Shown here piece by piece: positions 15,929-24,153 of a stretch of 34,807 nt of DNA. Within the stretch, counting starts at the first letter, position 1. Every line of letters begins with the position of its first letter. Source of the DNA: Candidatus Bathyarchaeota archaeon (GTDB taxonomy: Archaea > Thermoproteota > Bathyarchaeia > Bathyarchaeales > Bathycorpusculaceae); the NCBI GenBank assembly GCA_026014545.1, contig JAOZIH010000013.1:1-34807 (forward strand). Reading direction: 5' to 3'. The translations under genes were made by a program, and so were the position numbers. The notes under the pieces were generated by a model that ran no database searches, was not told the DNA's origin, and saw only the letters and a list, made by a program, of their open reading frames with translations.

Positions 15929-17197
15929 CTAGCCTTGCATTTTGAATCGTAGAATCGCTGCTATGCCGCCAAATGCGTTCTTCAGCATTTGTCCTTCTTC
16001 GGTTTCTGTTGAGATAATTTCTACATCTGCGTTGGCTTGCTGTGCTAGCTCTGCTAGCTCGTCAATTATATCCTGCTTGTCCGCGATAAACAGGGATGGC
16101 GCCTGACACTTTGGACAAGCTTTCCCGATCAAACTCTGTTCAAACTCCATTAGCGATTGCGTTTTAACTGTGTGCTTCTCTTCGTAGCCGCATGCGCTGC
16201 ACTTAACTGTAACGCGTAAAAGATCAACTTTCTCAGAGATAAGTAGTGTTCGGACGGCGGTTGCGGCAAGGGCATTGCGGACTTCAGCTTCGCCGTAGGT
16301 AATCATTCCTGTGTCGTGGCCGACTTCGTAAAGGAACTGCTGCATAATCTGCTTCTCCTCGATATAGCGGACTTTCCGCATTATTTCAGGCGCTTTCTCC
16401 ACAACTTCCTTAACGCCCTGCTCTTCCACGTAAGCCGTGTCAATTGTGTCGATAATCTTGTTCTTTAACTGATAATTTAGGTAATCGCCCTTTACAAAAT
16501 CGTACTTTGTCGGTCCAGGACCAGCAATAATTATTCCCTTCAACGTGTCTATGGGCAAGAACACCTCATTTGCGTGTTGGCCAACACGCGTAAAATACTC
16601 ATTGAGCTGCATCTCCCGCAAACGTTCATATCTCCGCGCCGACTGTCCACCTGCACGTGTCTTTCCGCCAACGCCTGAATACATCTGCCTGACTATCTCA
16701 AGCCGTTTACCCTGAAGAGTAGCGATAGTAGCGCCTGTAGCGTCGATGAGAAGAATTCCATAAGTCTCTTTTTCCTTAAGCAATTCCTGCAAATGTTCGG
16801 TGTGAAAACGTGAGTCGCAGCGGTAAAGATAAATCCTAATTGGCTCAGGCGGTATAATAACGTAGGTCTCCATTCTTTCGCTGCCTGGGCCTCCGCCTTC
16901 CTGCGGAATGGCGCCGCAGAAAATAACAAGGCCATTTTCTCCAGAATCCTTAAACAGCTTAAGTCGCTGCTGCACCTTCACGATTGCTTCCTGCACATTC
17001 TTGCGTGTAGTAGTTGACTTAATGTTCGATGCTGTTCCATACTCGTCACGCAGCATATTGATGACATCGCTGATCTGCTTTCCAGGAGGAATATAAAGTG
17101 AAATTAACTCTGTGTGACTGCCTGTTTTGCTGGCTAGAATATTCAGCATTTTCCGTAGTCTGAACAGTTCCAGCGAAGATTTTTTTGCGGTGCTCAC
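15929..17197 (-). CDS. prf1: Peptide chain release factor aRF1
   Basis: Archaeal/eukaryotic type class-1 release factor that reads all three stop codons and triggers peptide release. Domain 1 has the stop-codon-recognition NIKS at 58-61 and domain 2 has the catalytic GGQ at 183-185 (AGGQSARRYERLRE). Domain 3 binds aRF3-like/ABCE1 partners and contains a zinc-ribbon insert with Cys333, Cys336, Cys361 and Cys364. The 422-residue length is normal. The start is a GTG at 17197. It lies downstream of ftr on the same strand with an 82-base gap that contains its own TATA-like element, so it is probably transcribed separately. Confidence 0.96.
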   Translation of the reverse strand: MSTAKKSSLELFRLRKMLNILASKTGSHTELISLYIPPGKQISDVINMLRDEYGTASNIKSTTTRKNVQEAIVKVQQRLKLFKDSGENGLVIFCGAIPQEGGGPGSERMETYVIIPPEPIRIYLYRCDSRFHTEHLQELLKEKETYGILLIDATGATIATLQGKRLEIVRQMYSGVGGKTRAGGQSARRYERLREMQLNEYFTRVGQHANEVFLPIDTLKGIIIAGPGPTKYDFVKGDYLNYQLKNKIIDTIDTAYVEEQGVKEVVEKAPEIMRKVRYIEEKQIMQQFLYEVGHDTGMITYGEAEVRNALAATAVRTLLISEKVDLLRVTVKCSACGYEEKHTVKTQSLMEFEQSLIGKACPKCQAPSLFIADKQDIIDELAELAQQANADVEIISTETEEGQMLKNAFGGIAAILRFKMQG

Positions 17198-17240
17198 GAA
17201 TTTTCACTCATTATGCTATAAACCATATGTACGTTCTTAA

Positions 17241-17276
17241 CGGTTAAAATAAAAGTTGCTACCCTAAAAAGGGAGG
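17241..17276 (-). promoter_or_regulatory. prf1 promoter with an adjacent small dyad
   Basis: On the minus strand, ACTTTTATTTTAACC (about 17242-17256) is a TATA-like element roughly 50 bases before the GTG of prf1. Just upstream, 17260-17276 holds a nested dyad, ACC/GGT around CCCTAAAAAGGG, which could be a weak hairpin after ftr or a regulator site. Confidence 0.35.
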
Positions 17277-17279
17277 TAG

Positions 17280-18260
17280 TTATGGAGCCTGAAGCACTTC
17301 CTTCAGAAAAGCCTTGTAAGGCCCTAGCTTGCCGCCATAGTTTCCTGATGAAATCTTTACCACGCCATGCACGCTTGCCGCTGCAGTTACACCTTGCCTC
17401 ATTGCGTTCTTTACGGCATCAAGCGTTAAGCCGTTAATGACGATCTCGTAAACACAATTTACGTTTTCTGGAACAACCGAATCCGGCACTACTGACCGCA
17501 GCGTTGGACAGTAAGGATGATTCGTTGAAGCCTTCATCTTGTACTTAAGCGACCCCGCCTTGCTGCCTGCACGGCATATACCGCCCGGAAACGGCATAAT
17601 AACATCAGGTGCCTTTGCGCGTATGGCATCCGCGGCGGCTTCAGCTGCTTTAAGCCCAGACGCTTGGTTCTCAGCGAATATCATGAAGTTGCCGCCTGCC
17701 ACTGCCTCCTGCGCGCCAAAGCCGTCTTCAACTATAAAGTTCCCTTCCATAACTGGGATCTTCCAGCATCTTCGTTCGCCTACCATGGTCTTTTTCTGGA
17801 AACCATCGCCAAAGTAACGTAGGCTACTGCCGACTCTTAGGACACGCTTCGCAGTCGTCAAGCCGTTGAAAGCAGCGGTTGTTGGGCAAGTCATTACACA
17901 TTGGCCTATGCGCTCCATAAGCTGATGCTTAAGCTCAAAGCGATCACGATTGTAAATTTGAACGAGCACACCTGGGCGCTTGTCTGGTGTTTGATCCGCT
18001 GGTATCATCCGCTCGATGGCTGCTTCTGCCGGCGCCATAATAACGCTGGTAGCAAAACCCGTAGTCACATTAGCAGCTATTAACGTCCACTTCTCATTTT
18101 CCGCTGTAATAAGCACTCGACTAGCCCATAAGGGAAACATCTCCGCAAAGGTGTCAACAATAGTGCAAGTGTGTTCCGTCTTTGTGGATCTCGTAGTGAA
18201 TGTTTTTGTTTTTTCATCATAATTGAGTATTTCCAGTTTATTTTCAGTTGTGGAAGCCAT
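17280..18260 (-). CDS. ftr: Formylmethanofuran:tetrahydromethanopterin formyltransferase
   Basis: Ftr moves the formyl group between formylmethanofuran and tetrahydromethanopterin, the second step of the archaeal C1 (methyl-branch Wood-Ljungdahl) pathway in the cytoplasm. Family signatures include DTFAEMFPLWASRVLITA, TGFATSVIMAPAEAAIER, GQCVMTCPTTAAFNG and FPGGICRAGSKAGS. The N-terminus has about 25 more polar residues before DTFAE than methanogen enzymes. The ATG at 18260 follows AAGGATGA by 8 bases; an ATG at 18272 overlaps that SD, so 18260 is preferred (326 residues). A TATA-like CTTAAATG lies near 18321-18328. No other C1-pathway gene is visible in the window. Confidence 0.93.
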   Translation of the reverse strand: MASTTENKLEILNYDEKTKTFTTRSTKTEHTCTIVDTFAEMFPLWASRVLITAENEKWTLIAANVTTGFATSVIMAPAEAAIERMIPADQTPDKRPGVLVQIYNRDRFELKHQLMERIGQCVMTCPTTAAFNGLTTAKRVLRVGSSLRYFGDGFQKKTMVGERRCWKIPVMEGNFIVEDGFGAQEAVAGGNFMIFAENQASGLKAAEAAADAIRAKAPDVIMPFPGGICRAGSKAGSLKYKMKASTNHPYCPTLRSVVPDSVVPENVNCVYEIVINGLTLDAVKNAMRQGVTAAASVHGVVKISSGNYGGKLGPYKAFLKEVLQAP

Positions 18261-18320
18261 TTTCCAATTCATCCTTGTCTGTTAATATGCTCAAGTCGTG
18301 ATTCAGTTATTTCTCGCTCT

Positions 18321-18336
18321 CATTTAAGAGTTTTCG
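18321..18336 (-). promoter_or_regulatory. BRE/TATA-type promoter of ftr
   Basis: The minus strand reads CGAAAACTCTTAAATG, a BRE-like CGAAAA followed by a TATA-like core, about 60 bases before the chosen start. A second candidate, GGTTTAAATAAG, lies further upstream near 18391-18402. Confidence 0.45.
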
Positions 18337-18483
18337 TGGCAAATCCACCATTTTTCTGTACACTACGTGCATTTTCAGACCTAATCGCTCCTTATTTAAA
18401 CCATGAAAATTACATTAGCGCGGCTATATCTTTCAAGCCTCAAGAAAAGGATACACTTGACAATAGTGTGTCCCATTGTTTTA

Positions 18484-18498
18484 GGAAAAAGTTATAGA
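18484..18498 (+). promoter_or_regulatory. BRE/TATA-type promoter of the inositol phosphate synthase gene
   Basis: GGAAAAAGTTATAGA on the plus strand lies about 45-58 bases before the TTG start and fits an archaeal BRE plus TATA arrangement. Confidence 0.4.
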
Positions 18499-18541
18499 GC
18501 AGACAAACATTAAGCCTTCTTCACTAAGAGGGTTAAAAGGT

Positions 18542-19621
18542 TTGCCGGAAATACGCGTAGCACTCGTTGGTGTAGGCAACAGCGCGTCCGCCCTAATTCA
18601 AGGGACTCAATACTATAAAGACGCAAAAGAAGGCACCACCGTGCCAGGTCTCATGCACGTGAACTTCGGCGGATATCACATAAGAGACATCAAGTTTGTC
18701 GCCGCATTTGACGTGAACAAAAACAAAATTGGAAAGGACCTATCTGAGGCAATATTCACTGAGCCTAACTGTTGTCCAAAATTTGCCTCTGTCCCGAATC
18801 TGGGAGTTAAAGTTTCTAGAGGCCCAATTTTAGACGGTGTAGCGGAACATATGAAAAAAGTCTTCCATGTTTATGATGAAAAAACACACCATAGCGACGA
18901 TGTGGTTAAAGTTTTAAAAGAAGCAAAAGCCGAAGTGCTAGTAAACTATCTTCCCGTTGGAAGCCGCGAAGCTACCCGCTTTTACGCTCAAGCAGCCATC
19001 GACGCAGGATGCGCCTTCGTAAATTGCATGCCCGAATTCATCGCCTCAGACCAGGAGTGGAGCCGAAAGTTCGAGAAAGCTGGGCTTCCTGTAGCAGGAG
19101 ATGATATTAAAAGCCAAGTGGGCGCAACAATACTGCATCGAAATCTCGTGCGTCTGTGCCTAGATCGCGGTGTTATAGTTGATGAAACTTATCAGCTGAA
19201 TCTCGGCGGGGACACAGACTTCTTGAACATGACAGTTGAAAATAGGCTGAAGACCAAACGAATAAGTAAAACAGAAGCTGTTACAAGCCTCGTTCCTTAT
19301 GAACTGCCTACTAGAATAGGCCCATCAGACTATGTTCCATTCCTGCAGAATAAGAAAATATGTTACATAACGCTTAAGGGCCGAAAGTTCGGCGACCGCC
19401 CAATAACCATAAACGTTAAACTAGAAGTTGAAGATTCACCGAACAGCGCAGGCGTTGTCATCGACCTGATAAGAGCTGTGAAAATAGCTCTAGAGCGAAA
19501 AATCAAAGGAGCACTCATAAGCGTCTCTGCATACGCGTTTAAGCATCCACCAATTCAAGTGCCTGATTCCACCGCTAAGCAATGGGTCGAAGACTACATT
19601 GCAGGTATACGAGAACGCTGA
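18542..19621 (+). CDS. ino1: Myo-inositol-1-phosphate synthase
   Basis: NAD-dependent isomerase that converts glucose 6-phosphate to L-myo-inositol 1-phosphate, the precursor of inositol phospholipid head groups and of di-myo-inositol phosphate in archaea. VALVGVGNSAS at 6-16 is the NAD-binding loop. GGDTDFLNMT and GDDIKSQVGAT are active-site signatures, the latter with the conserved lysine. The 359-residue length is typical of archaeal enzymes. The start is TTG at 18542, directly after a purine-rich GAGGGTTAAAAGG. It is divergent from ftr and has its own TATA-like element. Confidence 0.93.
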   Translation: MPEIRVALVGVGNSASALIQGTQYYKDAKEGTTVPGLMHVNFGGYHIRDIKFVAAFDVNKNKIGKDLSEAIFTEPNCCPKFASVPNLGVKVSRGPILDGVAEHMKKVFHVYDEKTHHSDDVVKVLKEAKAEVLVNYLPVGSREATRFYAQAAIDAGCAFVNCMPEFIASDQEWSRKFEKAGLPVAGDDIKSQVGATILHRNLVRLCLDRGVIVDETYQLNLGGDTDFLNMTVENRLKTKRISKTEAVTSLVPYELPTRIGPSDYVPFLQNKKICYITLKGRKFGDRPITINVKLEVEDSPNSAGVVIDLIRAVKIALERKIKGALISVSAYAFKHPPIQVPDSTAKQWVEDYIAGIRER

Positions 19622-19709
19622 GTCTTTCTGCTTTTGCACTTAAAAAGGGGAATTTATGAAAGCTTTTAAGGGTTGAAAACTCAAATACGTCTAAAGAGGT
19701 GCAATTTGC

Positions 19710-20120
19710 ATGGTGAAAGTAGACGGATATGAGGTTCCTGAAGGACTTTACTATTCAAAAGATTTTGCCTGGGTAAAAATCGAAGGCGACAAAGTGCGCA
19801 TGGGCATAACTGATTACGCACAGAAGCAATTGCGCGAGATAGTATACGCCGATTTGCCAGAGGTAGGCGCCGAAGTGAAGCAGAATGAGCCTTATGGTAC
19901 ACTTGAATCAGTGAAGGCAGTTTCTGTCGTGGTTGCCGCTATAAGCGGAACAGTGGAGGAAGTTAACACAGAAGTTCTGTCGAAACCTGAGCTTCTAAAT
20001 GAAGATCCTTACGTGAAAGGCTGGTTGATTGTTGTGAAGCCTTCGAATCTGCAGGCAGAATTGCCCAATTTAATGGACTTCGACAAAGCGGTGGAATGGC
20101 ACAAGAGCCAGATAAAATGA
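19710..20120 (+). CDS. gcvH: Glycine cleavage system H-like lipoyl protein
   Basis: Small carrier protein whose lipoyl-lysine arm shuttles aminomethyl groups in the glycine cleavage system. The lipoylation site is TLESVKAVS with Lys69, in the expected beta-hairpin. YSKDFAWVKIEGDKVRMGIT and GYVKGW-like PYVKGWLIVVKP are family features, and the 136-residue length is normal. The ATG at 19710 follows AAGAGGT by 9 bases. GcvT and GcvP are absent from the window. The next gene, 12 bases on, encodes a flavoprotein disulfide reductase, so the pair may form a lipoyl redox unit. Confidence 0.9.
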   Translation: MVKVDGYEVPEGLYYSKDFAWVKIEGDKVRMGITDYAQKQLREIVYADLPEVGAEVKQNEPYGTLESVKAVSVVVAAISGTVEEVNTEVLSKPELLNEDPYVKGWLIVVKPSNLQAELPNLMDFDKAVEWHKSQIK

Positions 20121-20132
20121 AGGAACCTCAGG

Positions 20133-21479
20133 ATGGCTAAACGAATAATCATTATCGGTGCTAACGCCGCGGGTGTGGAAGCGGCTTCAGCAGCGCGTAA
20201 AAAAGACCACACCGCAGAAATCACGCTAATAACCGAGGAGAAAACTGCGGGATATTCCCGTTGCGGCTTGCCCTTCGTGATAGGTGAGCAGATCCCAAGT
20301 TTTAAAGATCTAATTGTTTACTCGCAAGCTTACTTCCAGATGATGAAACTGAACCTGAAAACCGAAACCAAAGCCACTGCCATAAACACGAAAGATAAGA
20401 CAGTTACTGCCGTCGACAAGACAGGCGCCACAGATACACTGCAATACGATAGTCTCGTAATAGCCACAGGCGCCAACGCTTTTACGCCTCCAATTAAGGG
20501 CTCAGAAAAGCAGGGAATCCACAGTCTCCGCACTTTGGAAGACGGCGAAAGAATTCTCCAAGCAGTGCAGAATGGCGCTAAATCAGCAGTTGTAATGGGC
20601 GCTGGGCTAATCGGGCTGGAAACAGGCGTAGCGTTAACTGAGCGCGGCTTAAAGGTTACGGTTGTGGAGATGTTGCCCCAGATATTACCACAGATGCTTG
20701 ACGCTGACATGGCGAAGCTTGTTCAGGAGCATCTGCAAGAGCATGGCATGCGTATTCTCACAGAGAAGGCCGTGGAAGAGTTTCTCGGCGGCGATAAAGT
20801 GACGGCGATCATGGCTGGAGGCGAAAAGATAGAAGCTGATCTCTTCCTAAGCGCTTTTGGCGTCCGTGCAAACACAAAACTTGCAGCCGAGGCTGGAATA
20901 CCCTTAGGTGAGACAAGAGGGATTAAAACAAATGCGCGGATGGAAACGGAGGTCAAAGATGTTTACGCTGTTGGAGACTGCGCAGAAACACCGCACTTAA
21001 TCACCCACAAGCCTGTGTGCCAACAATTAGGCACAGTTGCCGTCAAACAAGGCAAGGTTGCTGGGATAAATGCTGGAGGCGGTTACGCCCTCTTTCCCGG
21101 AGTTTTGGGTTCAGCTGTAACGCGGCTTTTCAACATTGAAGCAGGAGTAACTGGGCTGACTGAAGCAGCAGCGAAAAGAGCTGGAATCGAAGTGATCACT
21201 GGCGCCATAAGTTCAAAGACAAGAGCTGATTACTACCCTAATGCGCTGCCCATAAAGATTAAGCTGATCGTTGAAAAAGAGTCGCAACGTATCATAGGCG
21301 CGCAGATAGTTGGCGGTGAAGAAGTCACGCAACGCATAAACGCCTTGTCCTTCGCAATTCAGAAGGGTATGACTGTGCGTGAGTTAGCTAAGGCAGATAC
21401 GGCGTATGCGCCGCCGCTGAATGAAACTTGGGAGCCTATGATTTTAGCTGCAGAAATGGTGCTGATGAAACTTCGTTAA
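20133..21479 (+). CDS. FAD/NAD(P)-dependent disulfide reductase, CoA-disulfide reductase/NADH oxidase type
   Basis: Pyridine nucleotide-disulfide oxidoreductase of the single-cysteine group (CoADR, NADH oxidase, NADH:polysulfide reductase). IIIIGANAAGVEAASAAR at 5-22 is the FAD-binding fold and YSRCGLPF carries the redox Cys44. VVMGAGLIGLETG is the NAD(P)-binding loop and VYAVGDCAE the second FAD contact. The C-terminal dimerisation domain runs from about 325 to the end, and no rhodanese domain is attached. True dihydrolipoyl dehydrogenases have a CxxxxC pair, which is absent. Its position 12 bases after gcvH hints at lipoyl or CoA thiol reduction, but the substrate is unproven. Confidence 0.85.
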   Translation: MAKRIIIIGANAAGVEAASAARKKDHTAEITLITEEKTAGYSRCGLPFVIGEQIPSFKDLIVYSQAYFQMMKLNLKTETKATAINTKDKTVTAVDKTGATDTLQYDSLVIATGANAFTPPIKGSEKQGIHSLRTLEDGERILQAVQNGAKSAVVMGAGLIGLETGVALTERGLKVTVVEMLPQILPQMLDADMAKLVQEHLQEHGMRILTEKAVEEFLGGDKVTAIMAGGEKIEADLFLSAFGVRANTKLAAEAGIPLGETRGIKTNARMETEVKDVYAVGDCAETPHLITHKPVCQQLGTVAVKQGKVAGINAGGGYALFPGVLGSAVTRLFNIEAGVTGLTEAAAKRAGIEVITGAISSKTRADYYPNALPIKIKLIVEKESQRIIGAQIVGGEEVTQRINALSFAIQKGMTVRELAKADTAYAPPLNETWEPMILAAEMVLMKLR

Positions 21480-21594
21480 AGCTCCTTCTCTTTTTAAGCC
21501 TTCAGTCCCGTGAAGCCTTTTCGAGTTTTTCTATCAAAAAAAGGGAATAATGATAAATTAAAGAATATTGTTTTACCTCACAGAAGTGGTTTCA

Positions 21595-22620
21595 ATGTCT
21601 AAAACTTATAATATTGCTGTGTTAAAAGGCGATGGAATAGGCCCAGAAGTCACGGATGCAACCATAAAAGTCTTAGAGGCTGTTCAAGAATCAGCGCAGT
21701 TCAAGCTTAATTTTCTCTATGGCGAAGCAGGCTATTACTGCATAGAAAAGTATGGCACTAATCTGCCTGAAGAGACAGTTGCGCTGCTGAAAAAGACCGA
21801 TGCTTGCCTTAAGGGTCCAATGACTACGCCTGAAACGCCCGGCGCGCCTGTCAGCGTGGCAGTGAAAATCAGGAAAATGTTCAATCTCTATGCCAATGTG
21901 AGACCTTGCCGCTCGTTCCCAAATGTGGAGGCGTTAAAGCCGAACATTGACTTGGTTGTGGTTCGCGAGAACACCGAGGGCTTGTACTCTGGTATCGAGT
22001 ATGAAGTTTCTCCGGGTGTTGGCGTAGCCTTGAGGATAATCACTAAAGAAGCTTCTTTGCGTGTCGCGGAATTCGCCTTTAAGCTTGCCGCTAAACGCAA
22101 AAAACACTTAACTTACGTGCACAAGGGCAATATTCTGAGAATAACTGACGGCATCTTCAAAGACGCAGTGCAGGAAGTATCCGCTAAGTACCCTGATGTG
22201 GCAGTGGACGATGTTCACATAGACGCCATGACAATGCATCTGGTTAAAAAGCCTGAAACCTTCGACGTCATAGTCACCACTAACCTCTTTGGCGATGTAA
22301 TTTCCGATGAAGCAGCACAAGTTACGGGAAGTTTAGGCTTAGCTGCTGGCGCAAACATAGGCGACGCATACGGCATGTTCGAGCCTGTCCACGGTTCCGC
22401 GCCAAAGTATGCGGGACAGAATATTGTTAATCCAATAGCCACTATAATGGCGGCGCAGATGATGCTGGATTACTTGGGCGAAAAAGAAGCTGCAGCTAAA
22501 ATTGAAAAAGCGGTTATGCAAGTGCTCAGCGAAGGGAAAGTGCGCACAAAAGACTTAGGCGGTTCGTCCACTACAAGCGAAATGAGCGAAGCGGTAGCAT
22601 CAAAAATTAGGATGCTCTAA
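21595..22620 (+). CDS. Isocitrate/3-isopropylmalate dehydrogenase family enzyme
   Basis: Metal-dependent beta-decarboxylating dehydrogenase of the IDH/IPMDH/homoisocitrate family. LKGDGIGPEV opens the protein, and NLYANVRPCRSFP contains a substrate-binding arginine (103). VVRENTEGLYSG, YVHKGNILR (Lys177), DAM with Asp210 and TTNLFGDVISDEA with metal ligands Asp234/Asp238 complete the active site. HGSAPKYAGQNIVNP (266-280) places Lys271, Tyr272 and Val278 where E. coli IDH has its NADP-contacting K344/Y345/V351. The C-terminal end (TKDLGGSSTTSEMSEAV) is instead of the NAD/IPMDH kind. ATG 21595 begins the conserved sequence; an upstream TTG-type extension adds only nine residues. Substrate assignment among isocitrate, isopropylmalate and homoisocitrate is open. 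Confidence 0.82.
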   Translation: MSKTYNIAVLKGDGIGPEVTDATIKVLEAVQESAQFKLNFLYGEAGYYCIEKYGTNLPEETVALLKKTDACLKGPMTTPETPGAPVSVAVKIRKMFNLYANVRPCRSFPNVEALKPNIDLVVVRENTEGLYSGIEYEVSPGVGVALRIITKEASLRVAEFAFKLAAKRKKHLTYVHKGNILRITDGIFKDAVQEVSAKYPDVAVDDVHIDAMTMHLVKKPETFDVIVTTNLFGDVISDEAAQVTGSLGLAAGANIGDAYGMFEPVHGSAPKYAGQNIVNPIATIMAAQMMLDYLGEKEAAAKIEKAVMQVLSEGKVRTKDLGGSSTTSEMSEAVASKIRML

Positions 22621-23448
22621 AACCTGCACATACGTAGCAGCGTCAATATGCACTTCAAGTTTGCCATTTGCGTTTTCCTTTATCTTCCCGTTTACCACCT
22701 GTAAACGCGCATTTATTTTCAGAATTTTCGTAAGCTCCTCTGCCTTTTCGTTCCAAGCTACGACTGGCACTTCTCCAGTTTCATCCGCAAGCGTAAATCG
22801 CAGCACGGTTCCCTCGCTCATGTCATTTCTTGTGAACTTGGACGCTGAAAGTAGAGTTTTAACAGTACCTACAAGATGAATTTCCTTGAGTGTTTTGTTT
22901 ATATTGCCTATTTTTGTGGCAAATTTGCCGATAAAAGGAAAATCCTCTGCCTTCGCATCTTCGGGTTCAATTTCAATTTGGCTTTTGCTGCCAAGATGTA
23001 ATTCCACTTTGCCTCTGCGGTCTTCGCGGGTATATCCATGAAGTAACCGAACTATCTGCCCTGCTTTAAGCTCACCTTTTTCTACTAGTTTGGCATGATC
23101 ATTCCATAACATAACGCGTATGGTGGAGGCTTTGTCGGCGATAACTATGCTTGCAAACTTGCCAGATTTTTCACCCTCAAAGTTTCTTGAAGGATAAACT
23201 GCGATCACACGGCCTGTTACTGTAACATCATTTAATCCTGAAACTAAATGGCTTACCTGTAATCCGCCTTGAGCCTGGTCTCTCGGGATGTCAACGCCAT
23301 ATCTGGCAGCAATTAAACGTAGCAGCGTCTCCTCTGCTATTAGCCCGCCTGTTTTGTTTTTCTCAACTTTTAAGCTTTCAAGAATTTGGTTTCGGCTGAG
23401 TTCTGGATGTTTAGACAGAATCTGCTGGATTACCTCTTCAATAGACAT
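22600..23448 (-). CDS. RPA-like single-stranded DNA-binding protein with two OB folds
   Basis: Archaeal replication protein A/SSB-like protein, expected to coat single-stranded DNA during replication and repair. From the ATG at 23448 it has 282 residues. A helical N-terminal region MSIEEVIQQILSKHPELSR is followed by OB fold 1 from about residue 75 (DVTVTGRVIAVYPSR, ending HLG) and OB fold 2 from about 190 (HLVGTVKTLLSAS, FTLADETGEVPVVAW). No zinc finger is seen. The frame is open to 23514, but the extra residues overlap a TATA-like element at 23483-23494, so 23448 is preferred. Its 3' end overlaps the convergent dehydrogenase gene by 21 bases. Confidence 0.82.
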   Translation of the reverse strand: MSIEEVIQQILSKHPELSRNQILESLKVEKNKTGGLIAEETLLRLIAARYGVDIPRDQAQGGLQVSHLVSGLNDVTVTGRVIAVYPSRNFEGEKSGKFASIVIADKASTIRVMLWNDHAKLVEKGELKAGQIVRLLHGYTREDRRGKVELHLGSKSQIEIEPEDAKAEDFPFIGKFATKIGNINKTLKEIHLVGTVKTLLSASKFTRNDMSEGTVLRFTLADETGEVPVVAWNEKAEELTKILKINARLQVVNGKIKENANGKLEVHIDAATYVQVLEHPNF

Positions 23449-23482
23449 TTTTTCTGCTTCAGCACGATAAAGTGTTAAGTCT

Positions 23483-23494
23483 GTTTTAAATTTT
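23483..23494 (-). promoter_or_regulatory. TATA box of the RPA-like gene
   Basis: The minus strand reads AAAATTTAAAAC, about 35-46 bases before the ATG at 23448. It supports the shorter protein. Confidence 0.45.
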
Positions 23495-23528
23495 CTGTAT
23501 TGGTTTACGTTCATGTGGGTTCGGCTAA

Positions 23529-23540
23529 GTTTATTAAAAC
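23529..23540 (+). promoter_or_regulatory. TATA box of the DUF131 pair
   Basis: GTTTATTAAAAC lies about 40 bases before the GTG starts at 23573/23576, leaving a short leader that contains the GGGAG SD at 23565-23569. Confidence 0.45.
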
Positions 23541-23575
23541 GGTCCGTATTTTCAAGATTGGGCAGGGAGAGAGTG

Positions 23576-23836
23576 GTGGACTCTGCGTCTCTTTACGCTC
23601 TTGGCGTAACGCTGGTTTTCATTGGCGTACTAATTATAATAGTTACTCTCGTTTTGTTCTCTGTTTCAAGTGCCAAAGCTGCGAAGTTCCGTGGCGGCGG
23701 AGCTGTCATAATCGGGCCTATTCCGATAATTTTTGGAACAGACCGAAAATCGCTTAAAACTGTTTTGCTGCTTTCCTTGACACTTACAGTTATGCTTATT
23801 GTCTTGGTTATTGTGCAGTACCTGTTGCTTAAGTAG
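23576..23836 (+). CDS. DUF131 (TIGR00304) family membrane protein
   Basis: Archaeal two-helix membrane protein of unknown role. Helix 1 is ALGVTLVFIGVLIIIVTLVLF and helix 2 TVLLLSLTLTVMLIVLVIV. The loop between them has the family signature GGGAVIIGPIPIIFGTDRKS. SD GGGAG at 23565-23569 selects the GTG at 23576 (or the adjacent GTG at 23573), giving about 86 residues. A second, divergent member of the same family follows after 11 bases, so the two may form a heteromer. Its divergent neighbour is the RPA-like gene. Confidence 0.8.
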   Translation: MDSASLYALGVTLVFIGVLIIIVTLVLFSVSSAKAAKFRGGGAVIIGPIPIIFGTDRKSLKTVLLLSLTLTVMLIVLVIVQYLLLK

Positions 23837-23847
23837 AGGGAGGCTAA

Positions 23848-24153
23848 TTGGCGATGGTTGATGAAGAAAACCTAGAAGCCCTCGAGGAAGAAATAACATT
23901 ATCTAGCAAGTTCCTTTCATTTTTAATTATAGGTCTCACTCTGATAATCGTGGGTATAATGGTTATTGCGTTTGCGACCGCCTTTAATGGCCACGGCTGG
24001 AGTGCTGGCGCAGTTATTTTCATCGGTCCGTTTCCGATAGTAATTGGCGCTGGCCCAGATGCCACTTTACTGGTATCATTCAGCATAATTCTCGCTGTTC
24101 TAAGTATTGTAATATTTTTTATTATGAATAGAAAGCTAAAGTTTAATGGCTAA
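23848..24153 (+). CDS. Second DUF131 family membrane protein
   Basis: Paralogue of the preceding protein, 101 residues, with an acidic N-terminal tail (MVDEENLEALEEEI) on one side of the membrane. Helix 1 is FLSFLIIGLTLIIVGIMVIAF and the loop AGAVIFIGPFPIVIGAGPD keeps the GGxxxIGPxPIxxG pattern. Helix 2 is LLVSFSIILAVLSIVIFFI, ending in a basic tail. TTG at 23848 lies 5 bases after GGAGG (23838-23842) and is preferred over the ATG at 23854. Function is unknown. Its 3' end overlaps by 4 bases the stop of a tiny convergent membrane-protein gene. Confidence 0.78.
   Translation: MAMVDEENLEALEEEITLSSKFLSFLIIGLTLIIVGIMVIAFATAFNGHGWSAGAVIFIGPFPIVIGAGPDATLLVSFSIILAVLSIVIFFIMNRKLKFNG

Noticed and set aside
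22600-22620. 21-base convergent overlap between the dehydrogenase and RPA-like genes
   Set aside because: Small convergent overlaps are common in compact archaeal genomes and need no special explanation.
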